From Hericium rajendrae (taxonomy: Eukaryota; Basidiomycota; Agaricomycetes; Russulales; Hericiaceae): a DNA stretch of 64,000 nt. The stretch lies in contig CM065889.1 of NCBI GenBank assembly GCA_033439255.1, positions 434,001 through 498,000 of the forward strand, written 5' to 3'. The stretch's first letter is position 1. Every line of letters begins with the position of its first letter. Below, piece after piece: positions 22,701-35,434 of the stretch. The notes under the pieces are model-generated. The model did no database searches. It was not told the origin of the DNA and worked only from the letters and a program-made list of their open reading frames with translations. Both the position numbers and the translations under genes were made by a program.

Positions 22701-25036
22701 TCACCAACTTACCTTCTGCGTCCGAAAGGCTCACCCCCCTGTTAGCGGACAGTCTACTCCTGCTTCAATGCGTCTACTCCAATTTGGCTCAAACCTCTTC
22801 GTCTGGTCAGTGCTAACATGTTTGATATGCGCTGAAATGACCGTGATTCTGATTGTAATGTTTAGTCTAAGGTTTTAGAACCTGCATCTGCACCGCTACC
22901 GAGCATGCGATCCAGTGACCTCATTTCTTCCCGTGAGTTTTTGGACTTATTGCTGTGACAATACGCTCAACTTTTCGCCCAGACCATCGTCCCGCAGCAT
23001 CTATTTCATCATCTTCAACTGTATCTTCTCGGCAGTCTCTATCGCAGCATCCTTTGGTAAGTACCAGTCTGTGGAGGATGCTATAATTTAGCTGAGCGAT
23101 CTTATCTGCTAGCTTTCATCTGTACCATCTTCAGCCATACCCGACCACGTGAGATATACCCTAATCGATTCTCATGACGACAACTCTCCTGCTCTTTCTT
23201 CGGTCCATTCATCAAGTCGTGCATCGCTCCAAGCTCTACCGCAATCTGCTCCCATCTCGCATTCTCAGTCCTGGCGCAATTCCCAACTTTCTACTGCAAG
23301 CTCTCGTAATTCGCTAATCGAGTCTAAATATCCTCGTACTTCAAGTAGACTGTCAGAACCTATTCATGGTATTGCCGAGGAAGAGGAATCTTTCCATGAT
23401 GATGAGGATGATACCGTCCGCAACCCCATTCCTCACACTGCACCGCCCACACGACCTCCTTCGGTCCTCCCATCGCCTGTGCATGCGATCGCGACGCCGA
23501 AGCCAGACTTGATCTTCGCGATCGCAAGCGATGACGTTGAGGAAGTGCGGCGTGTCCTTGAGAGTGGTGAAGCAGGTCCGAACGATATCGTCGGGCCTCA
23601 AGCGCCCCTTGCATTTGCTCTCACCAATGATCGGCTCAAACATAAAGTTGACATCGTGAAAGCACTGCTTGCTTATGGTGCTGAACCATCGGCCCTGAAT
23701 AATCCCAACTTTAATCCGCCTAGGCAAGGGACTGCATCCAACAGGAGCAGTATGGCTGGTACCCCGCCTCCGAACACCGGTTCGGAAGTCATGGATCCTG
23801 CGACACGGTAAGTCTCTGCTTTTTGATGCAAAGCTATCTCGCTGACGTTTTGTTATCCTCCCACAGATACTACATTGAACGGGCGAATGCTGGACACACC
23901 AGAAAGACTTCAGCTCTGATTCATCGGTCGTTCTTCCGCCCGTTGACTCGCGTGCGATACGATATCATTGGACAGGACCACGTCTTCGAGCAGCTCTTCA
24001 AAGTGCTGAGCGCTCATTCTCGACAGAGGACTGTGACGCCTATCGTTGTCGTGTTGTGCGGTCCAAGTGGACACGGCAAGAGTCTTCTGGCGCGGAAGTG
24101 TGCGTTCGTCTCTCTATCGTCTTGTTCTGACCAAACTGAACGCAAGTAGTTGGAGCTCTACTTGAAGTGCCGACGCATACTGTAAATATGACCACCTTAC
24201 GGTCGGCTCATGACTTATGGGATTCCTATTCCATGAGTCCGTATGAGGTTTGTAGATGATCATCTACAAGCGTCTCGCGGATTCTGACGTAGATTTTATA
24301 GGAGGCGACGACGTGTACGCTCGCAGAGTTTCTGCTGGAGAACGAGGGTAAACGATGTGTCGTTGTTCTTGATGTAGGTGGCTTCTCGTCCGAACACTAG
24401 CGACGATCTCACCGATGATGACCACAGGAAATTGAGAAGACTGAGGATCCGAAAGCCCTTTATCCACTTTTGATGCCTTGGGAAATTGGTAGGCTTCTCA
24501 ACAACGATGATATCCTCGACACAATCTGAATACAATTTTGTGCAGGCCGCTGTTCCCACACGCAGGTGATCGTCACATAGACGTGCGTAACGTGGTCTGG
24601 CTGGGTACTTCGAACATTGGCCATGACGTGGTCTTCGAGTACCAAGACGGGCTGAGTGAACCCACTCCCCCGATGTCACAAGCAGAGTACCTGAAGCTTG
24701 TTGCTCTCATCCGTCCCACAGTATCAGAGCGTCTCGGCGTGAGTTTGACCAATCATCGTCAACCTTTTCGTGCTGATGATTTTGCAGGCGTCCCTCTTGT
24801 CTCGAGTCACGGCTGTTCTCCCATTCGTCCCCTTCACTGAGAATGAGAAGATGGCCATCGCAACTGAGGCTCTTCATTCTCTCGGCGGCGATGGCATATC
24901 ATCCTTGCAGCCCGAACTCGTGGAAAGCACTGCACGGGAGGCCCTTGCTGGCTATCAGCCTGCAGAGGGCGCCCGTTCGTTGTACCGCGCCGTATCATCA
25001 TTGTTACTCGACTTAGTTATTCCGAATGACGAATAG
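19715..25036 (+). CDS. CCCH finger - disordered - ankyrin - Clp-type AAA+ ATPase
   Basis: About ten exons appear to form one large gene. The N terminus carries a CCCH finger, CPFYSAGRCLFSDSCNFLH (CX7CX5CX3H). About 900 Ser/Pro/Asp-rich residues follow, containing two related blocks (LKRISLDIEALD and PKRLSLNIEDFD). An ankyrin-like region (DLIFAIASDDVEEVRRVLES ... VDIVKALLAYGAEP) precedes a Clp/Hsp100-type AAA+ domain: IIGQDHVFEQL, Walker A GPSGHGKS at about 24060, Walker B VVVLDEIEK at about 24365-24440, LGTSNIGHD as sensor 1, and a C-terminal lid with AEGARSLYR. Ankyrin plus Clp ATPase recalls CLPB/SKD3 disaggregases. Frame problems occur near 21545 (possibly a 52-base intron), 22060 (one G short) and 24570. 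Exons at 22640-23150 are unresolved, so two adjacent genes remain possible. Confidence 0.65.
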
Positions 25037-26455
25037 AGCACAAAAACAGTTGTTCATATACCGTGATCTTCCCTGCGCCCCGCGTTCCAGCTTTAAACGT
25101 GCCTTCACCATGCCGCGGACCTACTAATGATTTCTGGGACAACAGGTCTATTCTCAACACGAAAATACCCAGGTTACTTCTCATTTCGCCTATCCGTGAG
25201 TACCAATCTTTGATCTACAATATGACGGTCAGCGCTTTATCCCTTCCGCATGGGCGGTAGTGATGTTGACACCACGCTCATGTCGTCCTTGCTTTCGACA
25301 TATGATGACGCTGGCAATTGAAGAACCGGTACCGACGTCGCGCGCTCGCATGGTTGCTATGGCCAATGGTTGACTTCGACCATTGGATCCGTTCATCGTG
25401 TGTCCCTTGATGTCGCAGTCTCTTGTCTTCTGCTGCCTGTGGCCGGATTGAAAACATGGACCCTGTGGCGCAGTCGGCGATGCCGGGCTTTACGTTCTTC
25501 ATTTATTAATGCTGTCATGGAGGTAATTCTGTTCACACTTCCATGCGTAAGTGTGTGAAGGGCTTCACGGATACCGTTTCTCCATTATATTCACAGCTCC
25601 ACAGTGCAGATCATCAAGCTTGAGCGTACATCTGTTGCAGTTCTGCGTTGAACTAAGATCATCGAAGTCTATGGAATACGCGACCCGTAAGTATAGTATA
25701 TCACGGACATCATCATCTGCCTGACATGTGTTGGTACAGACGCTGGTTACTAAGGGACTCACAAAGTGCACTGCCAGTTTCAAGGTCCCATCACGATGGT
25801 CCTGAGAGTGTTCCTCCTACGCTTCGACTTCGAAAGTGTCATTGTCGAAAGGACCACCGAAGACTCAACACTGCGCACGCGGTACCCTACGAGGGGCGTG
25901 ACTCTGTCGAACGGATTATGACCAATTAAATCATCACTTTTATTATAGATCCATCTCGCTGATGTTGCTAAATTACAGTCGAGGAACGCAGTGTCCACAT
26001 CATAATCATACCCTGAAAGGGCAATCAACACGGTCCGAGGTGTGTGTTCTCCGCCAATTCATGGGTGTCACCAGCGGTAGATTAACTTTACTCCTCACAG
26101 TGCTATACTACTTTCAAATCCTAGTATTGGTGAGTTATTGGGCATTGTCCTGACGACCCGATTCAACTTTACAGTACTTGAGTCTCATACACTTGAAGAT
26201 GTGCGGCTGTGCATTTAGGACGACCTTTATTGGCTGTACCAGTTTTCGATCAAACAGACGCGCACGCTGTCTCACTCCCCGTCTCATCACCACAAGATCA
26301 TGGATCAATTGGCTGATTGGCTGATGGCAGAAAGCGATGAAAGTATATATACCCGTTAGTTTGTCAGGGTCAGCTCTGCACGTCCGGTTTTGCCTCTCCC
26401 TGTCTCGTCAGAGACGTCCTTTCTTTTGTTGTGTTTTTATTTCTCCTAGTTAATT
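25037..26455. other. Intergenic region
   Basis: No gene is recognised; frames are short and broken on both strands. An A-box-like word, GTGGCGCAGTCGG near 25467, has no matching B box and is not a tRNA gene. Confidence 0.45.
26344..26351 (+). promoter_or_regulatory. TATA-like box
   Basis: TATATATA lies 105 bases upstream of the start codon at 26456, a usual distance for a fungal TATA element. Confidence 0.4.
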
Positions 26456-27558
26456 ATGGCCGCCGCACCCCTCATCTTGAAGCACAAAATCGCGACAAAG
26501 CATTCTCAGCGCACGCGATGCACCCACGTCCTCAGCGAATCCTACGCCTGGCGTAAACGGGAAGCTTTCCACCTCCGTCAAGACATTGACAGGATTTTTC
26601 GTCGTAGTGGCCATTGTTGCCATTGGTGAGTAACATCTGTCTTCGAATCCATTATCCCGAAACTAATGTGGTGCAGCACTCTTGGCATGGAGAATCTACG
26701 TTTGGCGCAAGCGCAGGGTCCAGAAGGCCGTTGAGAGCCGGACAAACGTCTCAACTCTCGAAAAGGGTTACTACAGCGAGAAAGATGCGTTTGATATCTC
26801 ATTTGATTCGGATGTCACGGACATCAAGGCGCCGAGCAAAGCAACTCTCCTCCCACCCGTTCCCTCGACACCAGGCGTCGGATGGGTGCCGCAGGTGAAG
26901 ACCATCCTTCTCCCTTCTGGGGAGATTGCTCCCGTTCCATCTGCTATGACGGCTCCGACTCGCGCACCCAAGAACAACGAGGGGTCTGTCAACGGACACT
27001 CCCCTCCTCCGACGTACCGCGTAGCCACAAGTGGTTTCAGAGTGCCGCCCCGCCCCCGCCGCCTCCAGCATCGAATCTTCCTGACGTCCCTCCGCCTACA
27101 CCCCCGGCGACGCGCAGGACAAGCCCCAAGCCTTCTTTGCGTAGAACATCCCCTCCGCCGAGCATCGTCATCCCGCCCCGCGCACACCGCGAGAAACCTT
27201 CGACTTGCCCCCGATTCCCAGCCCACGCAGCGCATCCATCCCGAATAAGACGCACAGCTCCCAGTCGGCACGCATCATCCCGAAGACGGCAAGCATGTCG
27301 TCGACCAAGAACCTGCCCCGTCTCATGGACGTTGCGACGGCGTTCACGCCTAGCCGGGACGACGAGCTCCCGATCCGCGTCGGCGAGGTCCTGCGCCTGC
27401 TCGAGGAGTTTGAAGACGAATGGTGCCTCGTCCAGCGCGTCGGCGCTGCGAACGAGAAGGGCGTCATCCCTCGCTTCTGTCTTGTGGAGCGCCCCCGCGT
27501 GCGCACGCCGCGCCGCCTCACCACACAAGTGCTCGGCCTTACTGGCATCCGACTCTGA
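26456..27558 (+). CDS. Fus1-like single-pass membrane protein with C-terminal SH3 domain
   Basis: A short outer segment ending in SSANPTPGVNGKLSTSVK leads into one transmembrane helix (LTGFFVVVAIVAIALLAWRI) split by an intron (about 26623-26676), then the basic patch WRKRR. The cytoplasmic part is Pro-rich and ends in an SH3 domain of about 60 residues (MDVATAFTPSRDDELPIRVG ... EFEDEWCLVQRV ... KGVIPRFCLVE), which should bind proline-rich ligands. This layout is that of yeast Fus1. The start at 26456 follows a TATA box but is in a different frame from the helix (A4 run near 26486). Further indels are likely near 27035 and 27180, so the model joins three frames. The same topology occurs at 36-37.7 kb. 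Confidence 0.65.
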
Positions 27559-28288
27559 CCATTCACCACTCCATCCCGCCTTCCCTGCCCCCGACTCTCC
27601 CCATCGCTATCACGCCCATCCCTCACAACCACTATGACACCCCTCCGGACGGCAGCCGGGAGGCCATGTATTCATGGACATCTACCAGACCCGGACGTTC
27701 TCGCACATCCTGCACTCCTTATTCAGTATTTATTGCCCGCGACGTTACTTTTAATTTAGGATTAACATCACCTCTACCTATCCAACCATCCCCTTACTCT
27801 TCGCTGACGATCTTGCTGCACACCAGACACCCAGAATTAGCTGCGCTACAGGAAACTGCACTGCTGAGCGACATGGTCCTCTGGTGCCCCAGGCGGCACC
27901 ACTTGTTCGTTTGCACTGCTAGCCAGGCACTAGGCACTTCTTGCTTCGGCATTGCCATGGACTATCAGTACATATAGTGTTTACCCTCGGATTCCGATTT
28001 CGACTACATAACTAGTCAGCTGCTAGCAGTATGTAGTTAGAATCATGCAAAACCGTGACTTTGACATACCAATACTTGCTTGTGCACGGTTGCGCTCTGG
28101 ACGCGAGGATCTCCATGCAATGTCAGCTCCATCAATTGGGGCCAGAAGTCAAGAGTTGATTGCGTCGTTTCTGCGATATACGCAATGCTGTCGGACGGAC
28201 TCTCTAGAGCCACCACATCGGACAATGACATGAATGAGGAGGGCACGTAATGCGATTAGGGATGCGATGGAATCCTCAAGAAAATAAT
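27559..28288. other. Intergenic region between convergent genes
   Basis: Only 3' flanks of the SH3 gene and of PAM17 are expected here. No other gene is seen. Confidence 0.5.
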
Positions 28289-29168
28289 CTACTGATCTTC
28301 AGGCCATTCGGACTTACGCCTGTACTTGGCCTGATCCCTTAACCACTGGGAAATAAAATCTGTCAGTACCAGCATCAATGCGGACAGAGTTTTACGCACT
28401 TGTCTGTACCCATGTAGCGAGCCGATCTTTTCACCTTATGAAAGAGAATATAAGCCGATGCACACAGATGTCGAAGAGATATCATACCATAGAAATCCGG
28501 GACAGGGTTCGTTGCACTCTGTGCGGTGGGGTCGACCCTATTCTTCACGATATGCTTGTGGAATTCGCGGTCACGCGCCTCAATGAGAGGTATCGTTGAT
28601 CGGTGGGTCATACGCCAAAGCGAAGAGCCTATAATGGGCCCAATAAGATATCCGACACCTAATAGCGGTAAATTGATCAGAGTGTTTTGTAACGATGATA
28701 AAGTCTTTCACTGACCAATGCAGCTCAGCGTTGCACCGCCAAAGAAGAATAGCGGGTCGATACCCTAGAAAATAGGTTAGACGAAGAACAGCTAATCAGA
28801 AGACAATTCAAACGCACCATGATAGGCTTCGTTGCGTCCATTTCTAGAGATCCGAAGTATGTAGCCCCACCGATGAATCCTGCTGCCATGCATGGGATGG
28901 TCAATGCCTGCATGCAGTCCGAAATATGATGTCAGAAAACGCGAGGCTATCGAACATAGTATTTACTTACCATTTCCCATCTTCGCTTCCCCTTCCGAAT
29001 TGCAAGATACTCGGCCCATGGAAGCGAATCTTTCTGCGCCTCCGATGCAGTAGTTGTTTTGGAGCGACTGAAGACACGCGCTGAGCTGTTCGCGTTGAGC
29101 TTGAAAATGGTGCTACGCGAAGAGCATGCGAAGCTTCGCGCCAGCGGTCGTTGCAATGATGTCGCCAT
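28289..29168 (-). CDS. PAM17: PAM17, subunit of the mitochondrial import motor
   Basis: Six exons, 29168-28971, 28907-28818, 28764-28716, 28658-28488, 28434-28400 and 28345-28289, give 199 aa with every phase matching. The first 45 residues are rich in Arg and Ser with almost no acid, as in a mitochondrial presequence. The conserved family start follows (PWAEYLAIRKGKRRWEM), then two membrane helices (ALTIPCMAAGFIGGATYFGS and LFFFGGATLSCIGVGYLIGP) and a C-terminal matrix segment. PAM17 is an inner-membrane partner of the TIM23 translocase that supports the Hsp70 import motor. An ATG at 29201 would add 11 residues; the later start gives the more typical presequence. Length is normal for the family. 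Confidence 0.93.
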
Positions 29169-29503
29169 GGTCTTGCCAGTAAATTGTTGCTGATAAGTCA
29201 AGACAAAGGTTCTAGTAAGAGTACAGAAAGTGTGGATGAACGTGTCGAAAGATCGTCACCGGAAGCCTGGTCAGAACTCGGCAGATTCCCACGTCTCACG
29301 TGCGTATGTTTTTCTCGCCGGCGTCTGTTTCCAAGTTTGGCGCTCTAATAGTCAGAGGCGACCACTTGGCAGCTTGAGAAGATTTTCAGTTTTGTAGGTA
29401 TATTCATTGCTGTGTCCTAGGTTGAGCTGGCCGATGGTATGTTCATTGAGACCCGAATTATCCCTCGAGCATCTTTGATTTTTTCCTGACACTCCAGTGA
29501 TAG
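29169..29503. promoter_or_regulatory. Shared promoter region of PAM17 and the SNF2 gene
   Basis: These 335 bases separate two divergent start codons and should hold both promoters. No TATA box is clear. Confidence 0.45.
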
Positions 29504-32500
29504 ATGGACAACACGAACTCAGACCGTGACTGTCATTTATGCTGCGATGCTTGCCGCGCGCACACACCAAGTCATGATCCCAACAATGCGTACTATTCCT
29601 TGCAAGATGACCCGTATGCCATCAAGAATCTCTTGCCAGCTGGTACGATAACGTTTCCCGTCTCCTGGGATGCTGCGCCATGTGACCATATTCACCTCGA
29701 GAATGGGTGGCACAATTTCCGATCAGAAGTTGTGGGAAATAACCTTCTCAATGCCGAAGACGAAGTTGTCTGTCGACATATCCGATTTTTGACACAACAT
29801 GATTTCCTGCGCGTACATTGCAGATTAGGCCAATCGCGAACGAGGATTTATCTTCGGATTTTCGTCATTCCCTATGATCTAGCCAATGTACAAGGCAGGC
29901 TTCGGGTTCGCAATGAGGTGTCTATTATGCGGCCTGCTAGACAGAGTCTCCGGATTGTTCTCCCAAAGATCATGCAAGACCAGCCAGATTGGGATGCAGA
30001 GGATCAAGCACCCTCCTCAAGTACTCGCAAATCATTTGTAGATCAACGCATTGTACGTCGCGATAATATCTGTGGCAGACATGGATATCCCTTTGACACA
30101 TAATTATAGGACAATCGTACTTTGGCCGAGATATACGGAGACTTGCCCTCCCCTCGCCCCTCACTCTCCTCTTCGGATCATCGTAGAGAACTGATGGAAC
30201 AAGTGATCAACGGTCAACAACTGGTAGGACTTCGCAGCGAATTATACCGGTATCAAAGGGAGACCGTTGCCGCCATGCTCGAAAAAGAGCTCTGCCCATC
30301 GGATATACCCGACCCCTATATATTCCATTGGTCGGCATGGATCGAACTGTATTCTACTTTCAACCTGCTACGATGGAGATCCTCAGGAGCTGGCCATCGG
30401 TGAGTCAGAGCCGAGGTGGCATACTGTGCGAGGAACTCGGTAAGTGTTCGATGTCATAAGCACGGGGATGAAATTGACTCGGGATCCACAACTCTCAAGG
30501 AACTGGAAAGACGGTCATGTTACTGGGTCTCATTTTGGCTACTCTTGACCAGCTTCCCGACCCTGAATCGTCATTCCATGATTTGCGACCTGTCACTACG
30601 CCCCTTGCACTTCTCCACTTCCCTTACGCCGATGATGTGACTGCAAGGAAACGCATGTCTCGCAAGCAAGGCAATGCTAAGGAACGGAGTCCTTTTCCTA
30701 CATTGGTGGAGCATCTCTTGCATTATATTCGACTTCACCCCGACGGTCTAGATCTAAGGCAAAACGAAGACTTGTTGGAAAGTACACCAGTTGCGCGCCT
30801 CTTGCAGCGCAATGTGCCTTTCTATCTCGACTACCACGACTCCCTCAGCGAAGCATCTCGTCCTCAGCGGAAGCCACGAACGTTGGGCCCTCGTGTCGTG
30901 TACTTAACCTCTGCCACGCTTGTCGCTGTCCCTAATAATTTACTTGGACAATGGACATCAGAAATCCAGAAGCACTGTGATTCCCTAGTCCGGGTCCTTG
31001 TAGTGAAGCCACATGACGAGCTGCCTCGCCCAAGAGTACTCGCATCAAATTATGATGTAGGTCTTCCTCTTTCCCAATTCCATAGATCACTAAATCGCTA
31101 CCGTAGATCATCCTCATGAATCACGACAGTAAGCTTGACTTCTCTGATTCATGACACTAGACTCAAACTTCCATAGGTCTAGCGAAAGAGGAAGCCAAGT
31201 CAGACATACAGAAGTCTCGGAGCTGGGACATTTGCAAGTGCCCTCCATACGAAGACTCGCGGATACCCGACTGCACTTGCGATTTATTTTCGACGTGTCT
31301 CCTCTCTTCCAGATCCGTTGGAAGCGTCTGGTCGTCGACGAAGGCCACGTTCACGGCAGCGACAAAAATCGCATCAGCACAGTCGCACAGCTCCTCAGCG
31401 TCGAGCGTCGCTGGCTTGTTTCGGGCACGCCGACGACCAATCTATTAGGGCTCAGCTTCGGTTCCAAGAGCGGCACAATCGAAGACGAATGCCTCGATGC
31501 CCTAAATGCAGATCGTGACTTTGAAATGCACGATCCAGCAAGTGCCCTGCCTTCGAGTCAAATTAGTCGAGCGACCAGCATGGAACAGAACATTGCCCGG
31601 GTATGGACGACGAGCGACCGAAATGATCTGCATCGGCTTGAACGCATGATCGTCCATTTCCTGCAAGTGCCGCAGTTCGCCGCCGTGCGCTCGTCCTTCG
31701 ATGCGCATGTCATCCAGCCGTTGTTTGGTGCTGGTGGCCCGCAGCCCGGTGCCATACAAGTTCTGATACAGGTCATGCAGAATGTCATGATCCGTCATCG
31801 GTGGGCCTATCCATGTCGGGCTATATGATTCTGCTTTAACCTTGTTGGTACAGGATTGAGGATGTGGAGAAGCACATTATTCTGCCGCCTCTGCACCAGG
31901 AGACTGTCCTGCTGGACTTGCATCCACTTGCGGTTAAATCATACAATGCTCTTCAAGCAGTCATCGCTGTCAATGCGATTGATTCCGAGCGTGTAGACCA
32001 GGTTAATTATTTCATCTCAGGTTCTAATTCCAGTCTACTGATGCACTTATGCGCGCATTCAGGATTATCTCTTCCATTCTTCAGTAAGTTGCATTGCTTC
32101 TCTCTTCTCGAAACCGTCATTCACTCTCGGTGTTCGTGTTTTAGAATGCAGCACGTTTGCAGCAGCTCATGGCTAACATATCTCAGTGAGCAGATTAATT
32201 ACCGTGGGGCATACTTGTGACGTTGACATAGAAATCGTACAGGCTTATGTTCTGGCATGTCGACGAGAAGCTCTTCAATGTCGACGAACTCTTCAAGGCT
32301 ACCGCCGGAACAATGGAACGAGCTATTGAACGCAATGTGACCGCAGCAGACATCGATTTATTGAACCGTGCAGCAAAACACATGTTCGTACCTTTACTTC
32401 GGATTAACTGGTGAAACAATGATCTCACCCGTGTGTATCTATCGTAGCAAGCTCGCAGTTGAGGACACTCTCTGGCGCTTTGTGCAACAATATCCCTTTC

Positions 32501-34070
32501 CTGAGGTTCCATTCTTCATCACTGGCATGCCAAGAGGGATCTTCGACTCTTGGTCTGGTTTGCCAGGTCAAGCAACTGAATCGCAGGTATCAGCCACGAG
32601 CTCGGGCATCATGTTCCCGGATCGCATAGTCAAGCTCCGCGATGTCGTGATGACGCAGCCGCTCATCACCGAAGAGCGTCTCGTCCAGCGCGGACGCGAG
32701 CTGGCTGAGGAGGAGCGGCTGCGCATGTTGCTGTGGCAGGAACAGATCCAGAAGGCGCGGAAGAGAGCGCATGTCAAGGACCGCACGGAGGACAAACGTG
32801 AAGCTGTCAAGGCAGTGGACACGGCGCGGAAGGCAGAGGCTCCAGAAAAGGTGCTCGAGATGCAGCGGGAGCTCCACTCGGGGTACGATATTGCGCAGGG
32901 CGGCGAGGCGTCGCCGATGGTTTCAAGAGATCCCGAAGGAGCAGCCGCCACTCGGCAGGCGTTCTTGCGAGCATCTCCATTGGCCGCCGCCCGAATCGCT
33001 TATTCGGCATCAGCCAAGCTTGATTATCTTCTGCAGGAAGTATGTCGGTTTCAATGCTTCAGTTCGCTTTGGCTGTTCTCAAGACTTGTGCTACAGGTTC
33101 TCAAGTACTCGGCGACAGAAAAGTTTCTGGTGTTTTCGAAGTCGCCGCTCACCCTCGCTCATGTTGCAGACGGGCTGAGCCTGGCCCGCGTCAAGTATCT
33201 GCAGTACACGACCCAGGTGACACTGCAGCAGCGCGAGCAGCTCGTCATCACGTTCGAGACATCCGAGACGTACCGTGTATTCCTCATGGAGCTGAAGCAT
33301 GGGTCTCGAGGGCTGTGCGTTCTCACGTCCAGCCGTCTGCGATGACCGACATACCCTGACACTCGCACGCAGGAACCTGACTTCCGCATCGCGTGTGATA
33401 TTCTGCGAGCCCGTTTGGCAAGCCGACGTGGAAGCACAGGCGATCAAGGTAGTCTCTCGTCCTTCGCAGCGTAGATCCTCACTGACACTTGCCGCGCCCA
33501 TCAGCGTGCTCACCGCATCGGGCAGACGAAGCCGATTAGCGGTACGTCCATAGCCACGTCGATCCTCGCCGCGCGTGGAGCTGACCATGCACAGTGCAAA
33601 CGCTTGCCATCCGGGGCACCGCCGAGGAGGCGATGATGGCGCGGCGTGCGGAGCTGAAGGAGGCGGAGCAGAGCGCGGCGGGCATGAGCATGACCGACGA
33701 CTTCCGCATGCGCCATTTCATCGCGGTGCGCTTCATCTCGCGGGCCATCGTTCCGCACTGACGTCACGTATGAACCCCGCAGAACCCGAAATTCATCGAT
33801 GAGGAGACGCGGGCGCCGGTGTCGCTGAATGTTCCATTCCTCGACCTGGATTTACGGAACGAGTCAGCTCATGATCAGCCGCTGCGGGCGGTTGAGGCTG
33901 CAGCTGGCCAGGCGCGCGCTAGTGCTGTCATTGGGGATGACCAGCCATTGGGCAGGACGGTCGCGTTCCTGGAGGATCCGATGGTGAAGACGACCGTAAC
34001 GAGCTCGGAAAGCCCGCGCAAACGGGCAAGGACAGTGCGGTTCGTGGATGCGGACGTGGTAGGGGCGTGA
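29504..34070 (+). CDS. SNF2-family DNA-dependent ATPase/helicase
   Basis: A multi-exon gene encodes a two-lobed SNF2 ATPase, expected to translocate on DNA in chromatin remodelling or repair. Lobe 1 shows [13 protein letters not shown] (Q-motif region), Walker A ILCEELGTGKT (split by an intron near 30437), [16 protein letters not shown], the DEGH box in KRLVVDEGH and [10 protein letters not shown]. Lobe 2 shows [29 protein letters not shown] and the arginine finger motif [11 protein letters not shown] Cys-rich CKCPPY...CTC patch lies between motifs Ia and II. The nearest well-known relatives are of the Rad5/Irc20/SHPRH group, but no RING finger is seen. Frame breaks are likely near 30325 (extra TA in a TA run) and 31280 (one T short). 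The first 200 residues have no recognised domain, so the start is uncertain. Confidence 0.82.
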
Positions 34071-34878
34071 TCTCGGGTGTATTTGATATTTCGTCTGTCT
34101 TGTTCTTTCAATTTAGGGAATCTTTGGAATGTTTGTGGCCTCTCGAGCCCCGTATGTCCGCAAATCGTGAGCGCAAATGTAAGAAAGTAGGGCTTATGGC
34201 CGCCCGACATGGCGCGCATTCTATCATTCCGCACTAGCGTCTGCTAACGTCGATAAATAAGTACATCCCGCAATCAGGTGTGCAGGGCACATGCGTGTAG
34301 TATCACATAAAACACCAGAACGGCCTTAGACCATACGCATGTAGATCCAGGTGCGGATCCTCGTTCTCTCGTCGAGGATATATGGCCATGCATCGAGACG
34401 GTTTTGAGGTTACCACGGTCATGTCAAATATAGACCGCGGGCCTGAGGAAGGAGATGAACAATACGGCCAGGCACAGCGTCGGAAATGCGTCCTTCGCGT
34501 TCAGCTCATCCGATGTCCAGTCTGCATCTCGCCTTGAGTACACCGCCCTACCTCGAAATTTGCTCAGCTATGGTGGTCTGTACGACTTCTAGAGCATCGA
34601 TGGGCGCTGAATGAACACTGCTCTCCATTAGGAGGTACGCGAAGTCGACCGTTTTCGCCCGGCGGACCTTGGGCGAGGGCGCTTCAAAGTGGGTGGTATG
34701 ACTTGAAGCCGGTGCATTCTCGAGTCTTCTGTCTCGCTAGCGGCCTGTTCTTCCCGATCGATGTTGCGTATAAAGTCTCGCTCGACTCAGATGGATTCTC
34801 CAGATTTCGGTCTCTCTAAAACAAGCACTCTCATCCATTACACTCGCGTTCCTGCGAACGATACAAGCTACGCCCGCT
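34071..34878. other. Intergenic region
   Basis: No gene seen. It holds the 3' flank of the SNF2 gene and the promoter of the secreted-protein gene. Confidence 0.5.
34769..34774 (+). promoter_or_regulatory. TATA box
   Basis: TATAAA lies 110 bases upstream of the start codon at 34879. Confidence 0.5.
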
Positions 34879-35434
34879 ATGAACTTCACGAACTTCTTCA
34901 ATGTTTTCGCTCTCTTCTTTGCGACGCTGTTCGCACTGGGCAGCGCTGCCCCTCTCCAGGCCCGCGATGTCTACACCCCGCCCATCACCTATCCTCACGC
35001 GGGCACGGTCTGGAAGATCGGGCAACACCACAACGTCACTTGGTGAGCATGCATGCCAATGTTTGATCCGCCATGGCTTATGTGTGATCGCGCGCAGGGA
35101 CGTGTCAACCCGCCCGTGAACATCACGAACTCCATCGGTTTTATCGAGCTGGTCACGAACGGACGCATTACTGGTCGTGAGTGTCATGATGCTGATTGAA
35201 CTTTGACCTGCGAACCCGATCTCATCGCTGCACGATCTAGCGACCTTGGCATCTAACTTCAGCATCTTGCTCGGACGTATTGAAGTAAAGGTTCCCGATG
35301 TCAAGCCCGGCCCCTACCAGCTCGTTCGTGAGTACCGTTGCACGTCTCTCGGTGGCGTTTTCGCTCATTGCATGCAATCGATAGTGTTCGGAGACTCCGG
35401 GAATGACAGCCCCATCTTCGAGATCACGAAATGA
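34879..35434 (+). CDS. Small secreted Kre9/Knh1-like protein
   Basis: Four exons (34879-35042, 35098-35176, 35241-35327, 35385-35434) encode about 126 aa. A clear signal peptide, FFNVFALFFATLFALGSAA, is followed by a single beta-sandwich-like domain with the family pattern: PHAGTVWKIGQHHNVTW, NITNSIGFIELV, KVPDVKPGPYQLV and FGDSGNDSPIFEI. Such domains occur in yeast Kre9/Knh1, needed for beta-1,6-glucan, and in many small secreted basidiomycete proteins. The usual Ser/Thr-rich GPI tail is absent, so the protein is probably released. Exon 2 is one base short (TCAACCC where TCAAACCC is expected near 35105), which would otherwise give an early stop. Phases at all introns agree if that base is restored. 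Confidence 0.78.

Noticed and set aside
25460-25500. A-box-like GTGGCGCAGTCGG suggesting a tRNA
   Set aside because: No B box follows within the needed distance and no stems form.
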